A stretch of 36,386 nucleotides of DNA, taken from assembly GCA_039815825.1 (NCBI GenBank), contig JBCBYO010000031.1, positions 1 to 36,386 of the forward strand. Direction: 5' to 3'. This DNA comes from JBCBDX01 sp039815825. GTDB taxonomy: Bacteria > Pseudomonadota > Alphaproteobacteria > Rhizobiales > Rhizobiaceae. Made by a program: the position numbers and the translations under genes. The notes under the pieces were generated by a model. It was given only the letters and a program-made list of their open reading frames with translations, was not told the DNA's origin and ran no database searches. How positions within the stretch are numbered: position 1 is the stretch's first letter; every line of letters starts with the position of its first letter. Below, in pieces: positions 8,006-16,204 of this stretch.

Positions 8006-8956
8006 TTATTGCGCGCTTTTGGCGAGATCGTTGACAGCGGACAAGATCGCTTCAGGCTGATCCAGCGTCATAAAATGCCCACTTGCTGATATCGTCGTCA
8101 CCCGTGCTCCGGCAAGTTGCATCGAAACTGCTTCGCGCTCTTCTTTAGTTGACCAATCCGTTTCCCCCCAAAGAATGCGTGTCGGGACAACTACATCCTC
8201 GATGTCATCCAACGCCTGGACCCAACTCTTGTTGCTGGCGGCGAAGAGTTTTTGGGCTTTTGGAAACTCAGGTCTTTGTTGAATAGTGATCAAGTCGGCG
8301 AAGTACGTGTCCGATAGCGAAGTGGGATCATAAAGACCGCCTTCCAGAATGGCCTTTGTAACCCGCGCATTTCGAACGCGAAGAGCAAAGTCCGAGATGA
8401 TCGGTGTTCGCAACGCTCTTGAAAAGACGGACGCGACGCGACCCGAACGCGCAAGGGGCGCATCGGTGTAGCCTATCGGATTGAGCGCCAAAGCACCGCT
8501 CAGTCCAACCTCATCATCGGTTGCCAGCATCAAAGCGATTGTTCCCCCAATACTTTCGCCCACGACCATCGGATTCATGATCGAGAATTCAGCCATAAAT
8601 GAACGCACATAATTGGCAAAAAACTGAGCCGAAAGCGGCCCGTCAGGAAGATCGGCATAACCGAATCCGGGCAAATCGAGCGCCCAAACGGTAAATGTCT
8701 CTGAGAGCTTTTCTGCGATCTTCCTGAACTGACCCAGTTCGGTTGAGAAGGTGTGCAGCAAGACCAAATCAGGACCGGATCCCTCGGACACGAAACGCGT
8801 TGTCACCCCACCCACCGACACATACTCAACACCCGCATCTGGCCACCAGGAAAGAGTTTGTGGTGGCGCTGGAACTGTCCGCCGCGCGTCAACAATATGG
8901 CTGAAAACAAAAACAACGAGAACGCCAAAGCAGAGACCGGCCAGCAGACGTGACAT
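8006..8956 (-). CDS. Alpha/beta hydrolase with N-terminal membrane anchor or signal
   Basis: Predicted hydrolase of 316 residues. An N-terminal hydrophobic segment (about 4–20) suggests a membrane anchor or uncleaved signal. The alpha/beta-hydrolase fold follows: the LHTFST oxyanion segment, the GYADLP region, the nucleophile elbow GESIGG (Ser), an acid in LWGETDW and the terminal histidine in SGHFMTLDQP. Substrate unknown. The ATG at 8956 has GGAG seven bases upstream. It is divergent from the HxlR regulator across about 80 bases, and a palindrome overlaps its likely promoter, so it is probably that regulator's target. Confidence 0.88.
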   Translation of the reverse strand: MSRLLAGLCFGVLVVFVFSHIVDARRTVPAPPQTLSWWPDAGVEYVSVGGVTTRFVSEGSGPDLVLLHTFSTELGQFRKIAEKLSETFTVWALDLPGFGYADLPDGPLSAQFFANYVRSFMAEFSIMNPMVVGESIGGTIALMLATDDEVGLSGALALNPIGYTDAPLARSGRVASVFSRALRTPIISDFALRVRNARVTKAILEGGLYDPTSLSDTYFADLITIQQRPEFPKAQKLFAASNKSWVQALDDIEDVVVPTRILWGETDWSTKEEREAVSMQLAGARVTTISASGHFMTLDQPEAILSAVNDLAKSAQ

Positions 8957-8975
8957 GATGCAGCTCCATATTTTT

Positions 8976-8988
8976 TGTAGTTACTACA
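8976..8988. promoter_or_regulatory. Palindromic operator in the hydrolase/HxlR gap
   Basis: TGTAGTTACTACA is a perfect 6+1+6 palindrome. On the minus strand a consensus -35 (TTGACA, 9009–9004) stands 17 bases from a -10 position that falls inside the palindrome. A regulator bound here would block hydrolase transcription. Such GTA…TAC dyads are typical of HxlR-family operators. Confidence 0.6.
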
Positions 8989-9036
8989 CATTTTGTATTT
9001 TATTGTCAATTGATAGCACCGAGAATATGTTGGCAC

Positions 9037-9357
9037 ATGCCTGCTTCATACGATCAGCAATGCCCACTTGCCCGAACCGCAATGATCCTCGAAGGTCGAT
9101 GGAACCTTTTGATTTTGCGTGAATTGGTCCGAAAAGGACCTCGAAGGTTTCAAGACCTGCAGGAGGAATTGACCGGCATTCCACCGACCACGTTGTCTGA
9201 TCGTTTAAAGACGTTGGAAAATGCGGGCGTCTTATCAAAAGAGATTTACGAGATGTCGCCGCCACGGGCGCATTACCGGCTGACCAAAGCCGGAGAGGAA
9301 CTAAGACCGATCATTCGGGCGTTGCGCGCTTGGGGTGAACGCCACACAAGTCCCTGA
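9037..9357 (+). CDS. HxlR-family transcriptional regulator
   Basis: Winged-helix DNA-binding protein of about 106 residues. It has the family's N-terminal cysteine followed by the helix around GRWNLLILREL, the recognition region PPTTLSDRLKTLENAGVL and the wing around HYRLTKAGEEL. In several HxlR proteins this N-terminal cysteine senses oxidants or aldehydes, so redox or electrophile control is possible. The ATG at 9037 is chosen by alignment to the family; its ribosome site is weak, and a TTG at 9010 is open in frame. It probably regulates the divergent hydrolase. Confidence 0.9.
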   Translation: MPASYDQQCPLARTAMILEGRWNLLILRELVRKGPRRFQDLQEELTGIPPTTLSDRLKTLENAGVLSKEIYEMSPPRAHYRLTKAGEELRPIIRALRAWGERHTSP

Positions 9358-9395
9358 TACCCAAATGTCTGCATAAAACTATTTTGCCCTACGGC

Positions 9396-10457
9396 CTATT
9401 CTTGCGCCGGTACGCCGATGTTTTCCACATCCCAATGTAACGGGAACATGGGATCGAACATGGTCACCGGCCCCTCGCCGGTCTCGATCTTGACAGGTGG
9501 CGCCCATGCATCGTCGCGCCGGACCAACGTCATGATGTCCTCATTGACCGGTCTATTGTAGAAAGCTGGACCATGCAGCGACGCGAAACCCTCCAACTTG
9601 TCGAGCGCGCCCTCATTTTCGAACACATGCGCCAGACAAGCCATGGTGATCGGCGCTGTAAAAATACCCGCACAGCCACAGCCAGTTTCCTTGTTGGCAT
9701 CTACATGGGGTGCTGAATCAGTGCCCAAGAAGAAGCGCGCATCACCGGAAGTCGCCGCCTCCACGAGAGCCAAACGATGCAGTTCGCGCTTGGCAACTGG
9801 CAGGCAATAATAGTGTGGGCGGATACCACCCACCAGCAAGGCGTTTCGATTAATGATCAGATGGTGCGTGGTGATAGTGCCGCCTTGGTTTTCATCCTGC
9901 GACCGAACATAATCGACGCCATCCTTTGTGGTGATATGTTCCAAAACCGTGCGCAGCGCGGGGAACCGGCGGCGCATCGGCTCCAAGATACGTTCGATGA
10001 AAACCGCTTCGCGATCGAAAATGTCGATGTCGTGGTCGGTGACTTCGCCATGCATGCACAGGTTCATCCCGATTTCGGCCATCCGTTCCAGCACCGGATA
10101 AACCTTCTCAATATCACGCACACCGCTTTGTGAGTTGGTCGTCGCACCGGCTGGATATAATTTTACCGCGGTAACGGCGCCGGATTTGAAACCGGCTTCC
10201 ACATCGTCCGGATCAGTGTTCTCTGTGAGGTACAGCATCATGAGCGGTTCGAACGTGTGTTCTGCTGGGAGGGCCGCCTCGATACGCCCGCGATAGGCCT
10301 TAGCATCGGCAGTTGTGACGACAGGTGGCACGAGGTTTGGCATGATAATAGCGCGCCCAAAATGCGCCGAGGTTTGCGGTAAAACTGCCTCCAGCATCGC
10401 GCCATCGCGCAGGTGCAGGTGCCAATCGTCCGGACGTCGCAAAGTCAATCGGGTCAT
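9396..10457 (-). CDS. pyrC: Dihydroorotase (class II)
   Basis: Closes carbamoyl-aspartate to dihydroorotate in pyrimidine synthesis. The 353-residue protein matches the E. coli-type enzyme in length. Metal ligands are H13 and H15 (DWHLHLRDG), the carboxylated lysine K99 (TAVKLYPAG), H136 (CMHGEV) and a later HITT histidine; the aspartate lies in LGTDSAPH. The start at 10457 has AGGAG upstream; the frame is open 29 codons further but those overlap the divergent gene's leader. It is a stand-alone gene divergent from ygfZ, a common rhizobial arrangement. Confidence 0.96.
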   Translation of the reverse strand: MTRLTLRRPDDWHLHLRDGAMLEAVLPQTSAHFGRAIIMPNLVPPVVTTADAKAYRGRIEAALPAEHTFEPLMMLYLTENTDPDDVEAGFKSGAVTAVKLYPAGATTNSQSGVRDIEKVYPVLERMAEIGMNLCMHGEVTDHDIDIFDREAVFIERILEPMRRRFPALRTVLEHITTKDGVDYVRSQDENQGGTITTHHLIINRNALLVGGIRPHYYCLPVAKRELHRLALVEAATSGDARFFLGTDSAPHVDANKETGCGCAGIFTAPITMACLAHVFENEGALDKLEGFASLHGPAFYNRPVNEDIMTLVRRDDAWAPPVKIETGEGPVTMFDPMFPLHWDVENIGVPAQE

Positions 10458-10538
10458 CTGAAAGGCTCCTTCCGGCGCTTGTGGTCTCGCCTCTGTCGGA
10501 TTACGTATCACGCCGAACCAATGCAAGGGACCTGAGCG

Positions 10539-11396
10539 ATGCAAACGGTGCTTCTCCCCGACCGGACATTGATAACTGTATCAGGCAACGATGCGGAACA
10601 TCTGCTGCAAAATGTCATTACTTGCGATTTGGATAGTCTTACGGACGGTTCCGCCCGTCCTGGCGCTTTATTGACGCCACAAGGGAAAATTCTCTTCGAC
10701 TTTCTTATAGCGCGGTCAACAAGCGGCGGCTTGACCATCGACATCAGCGCAGACCAAGCAGCAGCCTTTATCAAGCGCATGATGCTCTACAAGCTACGCT
10801 CGGATATGACGCTGTCAGCCCAAAACGATATGCAGGTCGCTGTCGCTTTCGGCGAAAATGTTTCCTACCCAGACAGCGCTGTGCGGGACGAACGTTTCAA
10901 AGCAGCGACGGTCTACCGTTGGGCGGCGGAGCGAAGCGACGCACAGGAAAATGACCGTCATCAATGGGACTTGCTACGCATTCAACATGGCATTGCAGAG
11001 GGCGGCTTGGACTATCCATTAGGTGAAGCGTTTCCCCATGATGTTTCATTGGACCAAAATGGCGGGGTTGATTTCAAAAAAGGTTGTTATGTTGGGCAGG
11101 AGGTCGTTAGCCGCATGCAGCATCGTGGGACAGCACGAAGACGCATTATGATCGCCAAGTCCGCCCAAGGGTTTGATACTGCAACCAATGAAGTGCTCGC
11201 TAACGGCAAGTCTGTAGCAAACCTTGGTACGAAAGTTGGCGACCGCGCACTGTTGCTGGGCCGGATTGATCGGGTTGACGATGCAATAAAGGAATGTACG
11301 CCGCTGATGGTTGGCGACGTGGCAATCGATGACGTGCAGCTGCCACCGAGTGTGGGTTATGTGTGGCCAGTAGAAGCGCAGAGCCCCGATGGCTGA
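10539..11396 (+). CDS. ygfZ: Folate-binding protein of the YgfZ/GcvT-like family
   Basis: Tetrahydrofolate-dependent protein needed for assembly or repair of some iron-sulfur enzymes. Its 285 residues include the signature KGCYVGQEVVSR near residue 180, with the conserved cysteine, and an N-terminal GcvT-like fold (LITVSGNDAEHLLQN, then LLTPQGKILFDF). It heads a three-gene run and overlaps the HD hydrolase by eight bases, so the three are likely co-transcribed. The ATG at 10539 lies 81 bases from the pyrC start. Confidence 0.92.
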   Translation: MQTVLLPDRTLITVSGNDAEHLLQNVITCDLDSLTDGSARPGALLTPQGKILFDFLIARSTSGGLTIDISADQAAAFIKRMMLYKLRSDMTLSAQNDMQVAVAFGENVSYPDSAVRDERFKAATVYRWAAERSDAQENDRHQWDLLRIQHGIAEGGLDYPLGEAFPHDVSLDQNGGVDFKKGCYVGQEVVSRMQHRGTARRRIMIAKSAQGFDTATNEVLANGKSVANLGTKVGDRALLLGRIDRVDDAIKECTPLMVGDVAIDDVQLPPSVGYVWPVEAQSPDG

Positions 11397-12009
11397 TAAA
11401 CCCGATGCACCGCCGCGCGCATGGCAACGCATGTTGTCCGGGCGACGGCTTGACCTTCTAGATCCCTCGCCCCTTGATATTGAAATCGAGGATATTGCGC
11501 ATGGCTTGGCGCGCGTCGCACGCTGGAATGGCCAGACCGAGGGCGAACATGCCTTTTCGGTCGCTCAACATTCGCTGTTGGTCGAGCAAATCACACGCAC
11601 CTTGAAACCTGCCGCCGACCCCGCGACGCTTTTGATGACCCTACTTCACGACGCGCCTGAATATGTCATTGGTGACATGATCTCACCGTTCAAGCGCGTG
11701 CTGGGTGGCGACTATAAAAGCGTTGAAAACAGGCTCCAGACCGCCATCCATTTGCGCTATGGCCTGCCACCAGACACACCGGCTGGCACGAAGAAGTTGA
11801 TTAAGCGTGCTGATATGATCGCGGCCTTCTACGAAGCGACCAAGTTGGCTGGATTTTCTCACAAAGAAGCGTCAACGTTCTTCGGCCGCCCATCAGGTTT
11901 TTCGCCCGACGATCTGCCGTTGGAGCCCATTTCAACGGCCAGTGCGCAAGCGACGTTTCTCGCCCGTTTCAGCCAATTGGAAGCGCTGACTACGAAGGGG
12001 AGCAGCTAA
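11389..12009 (+). CDS. HD-domain phosphohydrolase (YfbR/5'-nucleotidase-like)
   Basis: Metal-dependent phosphohydrolase of 206 residues. The H…HD…D set is visible: H61 (AQHSLL), H87-D88 in LLHDAPE, and D142 (RADMI). The HDAPEYVIGDMISPFK segment is typical of HD hydrolases related to YfbR, which removes phosphate from deoxynucleoside monophosphates. The exact substrate is not deducible. It overlaps ygfZ and is followed one base after its stop by the phosphatase gene, so the operon is tight. Confidence 0.87.
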   Translation: MADKPDAPPRAWQRMLSGRRLDLLDPSPLDIEIEDIAHGLARVARWNGQTEGEHAFSVAQHSLLVEQITRTLKPAADPATLLMTLLHDAPEYVIGDMISPFKRVLGGDYKSVENRLQTAIHLRYGLPPDTPAGTKKLIKRADMIAAFYEATKLAGFSHKEASTFFGRPSGFSPDDLPLEPISTASAQATFLARFSQLEALTTKGSS

Positions 12010-12010
12010 C

Positions 12011-12544
12011 GTGCCCTACCTTGTCGTCTGCCCCGTTACACAAATTGAAAAGATTGGCGCAAAACACAAACCATCGCACATGCTCACTGTGATGAGCGAA
12101 AAGGCAGATGTACCGCGCCCAGCATCAGTTTCGCCCGATAATCACGCGACGTTGATCTTTAATGATATAAGCGAAGTGCGCGAAGGCTTGGTCACCCCCG
12201 GTGCGACGCACATCGAAGCAATCCTGGATTTTGCAGCAAATTGGGATCGCAGAGCACCCTTGTTGATCCACTGCTATGCAGGTGTCTCGCGTTCAACCGC
12301 CAGTGCCTACATCATCGCCAATGCCATCGGGCAGGAACAGGACGCTGTCAAACTGGCCAAAGACCTACGTTTACGGTCCCCCACGGCAACGCCCAATGCC
12401 AAAATGATTGCGCTCGGCGACGAAATTCTCCGCAAAGATGGCGCGATGATTGAGGCAATCAGCAATCTCGGTCGGGGTGCCTATTGCTATGAAGGCACGC
12501 CATTTGTTTTTCCGGTTAGCGAGGCACACGCTCACATTTTCTGA
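12011..12544 (+). CDS. Dual-specificity/tyrosine phosphatase-like protein
   Basis: Cysteine phosphatase of 177 residues. The active-site loop HCxxGxxRS is clear, with C88 and R94 (CX5R) in IHCYAGVSRSTAS, and D52 is a candidate general acid. The start is a GTG at 12011, with AAGGGGAG eight bases before it. The family usually begins M-P-x-x-V-C-P, as here. The substrate is unknown; the genetic link is to the upstream HD hydrolase and ygfZ. The last 13 bases overlap the 3' end of alkB on the other strand. Confidence 0.85.
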   Translation: MPYLVVCPVTQIEKIGAKHKPSHMLTVMSEKADVPRPASVSPDNHATLIFNDISEVREGLVTPGATHIEAILDFAANWDRRAPLLIHCYAGVSRSTASAYIIANAIGQEQDAVKLAKDLRLRSPTATPNAKMIALGDEILRKDGAMIEAISNLGRGAYCYEGTPFVFPVSEAHAHIF

Positions 12545-13701
12545 AACGCCAGCGCGTAGTGGTTTTCCATGCCGGGCGTGACGTTACACCTGCGCCAGTC
12601 TCCATCGGCCCACTTGGCAACTTTGGGATCCATCATCCGCCGCCACAAAGGTGGAAAAACGGCGAGTACAAAACAGCCAGGATAGCCAGACGGCAGTTGT
12701 GGCAACTCATCGAAATTACGCAGCGATTGATACGGCACCATCGGATTGGTGTGATGGTCCGAATGACGCTGCAAATGGAACAGCAGCAGGTTCGACAGAA
12801 TGTGGTTTGTGTTCCACGAATGGCGCGGTTCACAGGCTTCATAGCGTCCGTTAGCAAGCCGCTCCCGCTTCAAACCATAATGCTCAACATAGTTGGCCAT
12901 CGACAATTGCAACCAAGCAACCAGATGATGAACGAACAAGAACGCGAGCATCCAAGGCCCAAATGCAATCACCAACGCCAGAGCGACGGCACCGGCGATG
13001 GCATAGCCTTGCAAAATTTCATTGTGTTGGCTGAAAACTGGCAGGCCCTTTTTTTCCAACCGGGTTTTTTCAAGCCGCCAACCACGCACCGCCACATGCG
13101 GGATTTCACGGCTTGCAAAACGCCATAGGCCCTCGCCTAAGCGGGCGGACGCCGCGTCTTCGGCCGTCGCGACGAGCACATGATGACCACGGTTATGCTC
13201 GATCATGAAATGCGCATATCCGGATATGGCGGCAATCAGCTTTGCGCCCCATTGATCCAAACGGTTCGACTTATGCCCTAATTCATGCGCCACAGTCAGG
13301 CCTGCACCGGAGGCAACACCCGCAGCAACGGTCAGCATTCCAACGGCCCAAACCGGCAGACCCTGCGACCCAACAACCCAGGCGCACACCAGAAAGTTGA
13401 TCCACAGCATGGCAGCGGCCAAAAACAGAAGACGCCGATAGTGCTGATCCTGCGACATTTGATCGACAACCGCTTCAGGCGGATTACTGTTATCTTTTCC
13501 AACCAGAACATCCAGCATGGGGATGAGCCCGAAATAGAACACCAATGGTGCGAGCGCCCAAACTGGATTACCGCTGGAGACGGCGAGCAAGCCACCCGTC
13601 ATCGGCACGGCAGGCGTTAACGTGGATAACACCCAAAGCCAGCGTTTCTTGTCCACATAGCGGATTTCGCCACCATCATCGGTAGCCGCCACAAAGATCA
13701 T
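12532..13701 (-). CDS. alkB: AlkB-type alkane 1-monooxygenase (membrane di-iron)
   Basis: Integral-membrane di-iron hydroxylase of the fatty-acid-desaturase superfamily, which oxidises medium-chain alkanes to 1-alkanols using rubredoxin electrons. The 389-residue protein has several hydrophobic segments and the AlkB histidine boxes HELGHK (139–144) and EHNRGHH (168–174). NYVEHYG and LQRHSDHHTNP follow, with WNTNH between them. These are AlkB-specific rather than general desaturase motifs. The start at 13701 lies five bases after GGAGG; an ATG at 13704 is also possible. No rubredoxin gene is adjacent. It follows nadC on the same strand by about 90 bases. Confidence 0.9.
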   Translation of the reverse strand: MIFVAATDDGGEIRYVDKKRWLWVLSTLTPAVPMTGGLLAVSSGNPVWALAPLVFYFGLIPMLDVLVGKDNSNPPEAVVDQMSQDQHYRRLLFLAAAMLWINFLVCAWVVGSQGLPVWAVGMLTVAAGVASGAGLTVAHELGHKSNRLDQWGAKLIAAISGYAHFMIEHNRGHHVLVATAEDAASARLGEGLWRFASREIPHVAVRGWRLEKTRLEKKGLPVFSQHNEILQGYAIAGAVALALVIAFGPWMLAFLFVHHLVAWLQLSMANYVEHYGLKRERLANGRYEACEPRHSWNTNHILSNLLLFHLQRHSDHHTNPMVPYQSLRNFDELPQLPSGYPGCFVLAVFPPLWRRMMDPKVAKWADGDWRRCNVTPGMENHYALAFQKM

Positions 13702-13793
13702 CATGTCCTCCCAGCACGGTGATGCTTGTTTCTTGCCGCCAAGATGAAGCGCGTCTTCGCGCAAAATTCAAGATCACGTAGGGGAAGCTATTT

Positions 13794-14672
13794 TCAGCTG
13801 ATCACAACATCGAGACCGACATCCAACGTCGGTGCCGCCATGGTGATCTTGGAGGTCGAGATATAGTCCACGCCCGTTTCTGAGATTGCTTGGATGGTAT
13901 CAATATTGACGTTGCCCGACGCTTCCAGCTTGACGCGGCCGCCATTGTCCTGCGTGTTGATGTCCACCGCTTCGCTTAATTGATCCAGCGTCATATTATC
14001 CAACAGGATCACATCCGGTTCTGCCGTTAGCGCCTCGCGCATCTGGTCCAAGCGGTCCACTTCGATTTCGATTTTGACCATGTGCCCGACATAGGCTCGT
14101 GCATTGTGCACCGCTTGGGCGACACCACCTGATACTGCGATATGATTGTCTTTGATCAGGATGGCATCATCCAGACCGAAGCGGTGATTGGAACCGCCGC
14201 CGCAAGCAACAGCATATTTGTCAAAAGCGCGGTGACCGGGCACGGTTTTGCGCGTGTCGCAAACCCGGGCTTTTGTATGGGCGATCTTCGCGGCAAATGA
14301 CGCTGTGTACGAAGCGATGCCGCACATGCGCATGAGGAAGTTGAGTGCAACGCGCTCGGCGGAAAGAATTGCACGCGCGTTCCCGGAAATCTCGGCCAAA
14401 ACATCACCAGGCCCGACCTGATCACCATCTTTAACACGAGCGTCGAACACCAGCGATGCGTCCATCAAGCGGAATGCTGTTTGCGCCAATGCCATGCCCG
14501 CCACGGTTCCATTCTCGCGGCTGGCCATCACAGCGGTCGCTGTCGCGTCCGGCGCAATAGTGGCATTAGTGGTGATGTCGCCAGCGCGTCCCAGATCTTC
14601 AACAAGCGCGGCACGCACGGCATCTTCCATGGCGAGTTTTGGGAGGGAGGGCGGGAATGTGTTTTTCATCAT
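13794..14672 (-). CDS. nadC: Nicotinate-nucleotide pyrophosphorylase (carboxylating)
   Basis: Converts quinolinate and PRPP to nicotinate mononucleotide, CO2 and pyrophosphate, the third step of de novo NAD synthesis. The 292-residue protein shows the family motifs CDTRKTVPG, ACGGGSNHR and LIKDNH, and the C-terminal EASGNV and GVDYISTSKIT segments. Two adjacent ATG codons (14672, 14669) could start it, both with weak ribosome sites. It is separated from nadA and nadB by a gene on the opposite strand, unlike the usual nadABC run. Confidence 0.96.
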   Translation of the reverse strand: MMKNTFPPSLPKLAMEDAVRAALVEDLGRAGDITTNATIAPDATATAVMASRENGTVAGMALAQTAFRLMDASLVFDARVKDGDQVGPGDVLAEISGNARAILSAERVALNFLMRMCGIASYTASFAAKIAHTKARVCDTRKTVPGHRAFDKYAVACGGGSNHRFGLDDAILIKDNHIAVSGGVAQAVHNARAYVGHMVKIEIEVDRLDQMREALTAEPDVILLDNMTLDQLSEAVDINTQDNGGRVKLEASGNVNIDTIQAISETGVDYISTSKITMAAPTLDVGLDVVIS

Positions 14673-14813
14673 TTGCCCAGTTACGCAACAGTACCCGAAT
14701 AGAGCAAGTCATCGTCGGCTTTGAAAAGCGTCACATACACGAAATAAATACGTCACACCCAATTCAACCATATTTGTCATGATGAAAATCGCGGTCCACC
14801 GGGAGATTTTGTT

Positions 14814-16199
14814 ATGTCAAAACATATGTCGGCAGCGATTTCACGCCGCCTTGTTCTGCGCGCCGGGGCCGCTGTGACAGCCATCGCCGCCGCTCCCCAA
14901 ATAGCCTTTGGACAAAACGCCCCTGACGTGACAGCCATCATCCTGTCCGACCTTCATTCACCTTACAAGCGTCTGCCTCAATTGGTGGCGGCAGTTCGCG
15001 ACCGGGTTGCTGATGCTGGTGGCCGCGCAATAATTGTGATCAATGGAGATTTTTTTGAGCGAGGCAACGTGGTAGCTCTGCGCAGCCGCGTGTCCGCCGA
15101 CCTTGTTGCGCTGGAAAAACTGGCACAGATTGCACCGGTCTACTTCAACATCGGAAACCATGAGACCGCAGTTCTCGAAGACATGGCGATTTTCACCCGT
15201 GAGGCAGAAGCGCGCGGCGTGAACGTACTGTCCAACATCATCGATGCGCGCACCGGTCAACTGATAGCGCCTGCAGCGACGACCCTGAATGTCCACGACA
15301 AGAAACTCACAATAACAGGTCTCGCCACAGACAATATTTTTACCTACCGCGCACCGGTTCGGCCCACATTGCGTTTACCGCGCCCGGTTGCTTGGGCAGA
15401 AAGTGTTTTGCCTTCCGTGACACGCGACGCCGATGCGGCGCTGGTCATATCCCACGCCGGTGTAGCCGACGACAAAGCCATACTCGACTTCCTGCCTGAC
15501 CGCACATTGCTCGTCGGCGGGCACGATCACCTCAACTTCACCCATGAAACCGCCACCTTGGCATATGTTCATCCGGGTTCTTGGGGGAACGGCTTTACCG
15601 TCGCGTCCATGGCGTTTAACGCCGATGGCGGCGCTGACACCACATTTGAGTATGTCGCCGTCAACCCGAACGATGATGTTGACAGCGACGTGGGAAATGC
15701 CGTCGTCACCGCGCTCGATGAGCATCTTGTCGAAGAAGATAAAGCCATAATCGGCGCCATGCCTGAGGCGCTCGATCTGGCTCAATCCATACTGTTTGCA
15801 TCCGAGGCGATGCGGGCTGCAACCGATGCCGACATCGCCTTTATCGGCCACACGACGTTTGGCACCGGTTTGGAGCAAGGCCCCATAACGCAATACGACT
15901 TCAACGCCTTTGTCCGCTTTGACGGGGATCTTCAAACGACTCAAGTCAAAGGCGCGCAATTGCTGTCCATCCTGGAGCGCACCAATCAGCACACAGCAAC
16001 ATCACTCGATCAACGAACCGGGGACTTTGTTTACGCCGCCGAACTGGATGTTGATCCAGATGGCACCTACACGATAGCCACAAACGGTTGGACTGTGAGG
16101 AACCAAACGAGCTACCTAGGCACGAGCGATCTCTCATTTTCACAAGTTGAGGGATTGCGCGTAAAACAGGTAATCGCTGACGCCATAGCGGCATTGTGA
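14814..16199 (+). CDS. Tat-exported 5'-nucleotidase/UshA-like metallophosphatase
   Basis: Predicted periplasmic phosphoesterase of 461 residues. A twin-arginine signal (SRRLVLRAG, R11-R12) ends near AFGQ. The metallophosphatase domain has its metal-binding motifs in order: DLHSP, NGDFFE, GNHE, SHAG and GGHDH. The C-terminal part matches the 5'-nucleotidase domain (GPITQYDFNAF, KGAQLLSILE). Family members hydrolyse nucleotides, UDP-sugars or NAD. Its place between nadC (divergent) and nadB (convergent, five bases apart) makes extracellular NAD or NMN a plausible substrate, but that is inference. GGGAG lies eight bases before the ATG. Confidence 0.88.
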   Translation: MSKHMSAAISRRLVLRAGAAVTAIAAAPQIAFGQNAPDVTAIILSDLHSPYKRLPQLVAAVRDRVADAGGRAIIVINGDFFERGNVVALRSRVSADLVALEKLAQIAPVYFNIGNHETAVLEDMAIFTREAEARGVNVLSNIIDARTGQLIAPAATTLNVHDKKLTITGLATDNIFTYRAPVRPTLRLPRPVAWAESVLPSVTRDADAALVISHAGVADDKAILDFLPDRTLLVGGHDHLNFTHETATLAYVHPGSWGNGFTVASMAFNADGGADTTFEYVAVNPNDDVDSDVGNAVVTALDEHLVEEDKAIIGAMPEALDLAQSILFASEAMRAATDADIAFIGHTTFGTGLEQGPITQYDFNAFVRFDGDLQTTQVKGAQLLSILERTNQHTATSLDQRTGDFVYAAELDVDPDGTYTIATNGWTVRNQTSYLGTSDLSFSQVEGLRVKQVIADAIAAL

Positions 16200-16204
16200 G
16201 CTGA

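Noticed and set aside
11389..12544. HD hydrolase plus phosphatase as an anti-phage module
   Set aside because: They are coupled to ygfZ next to pyrC, a chromosomal housekeeping setting, with no defence genes nearby.
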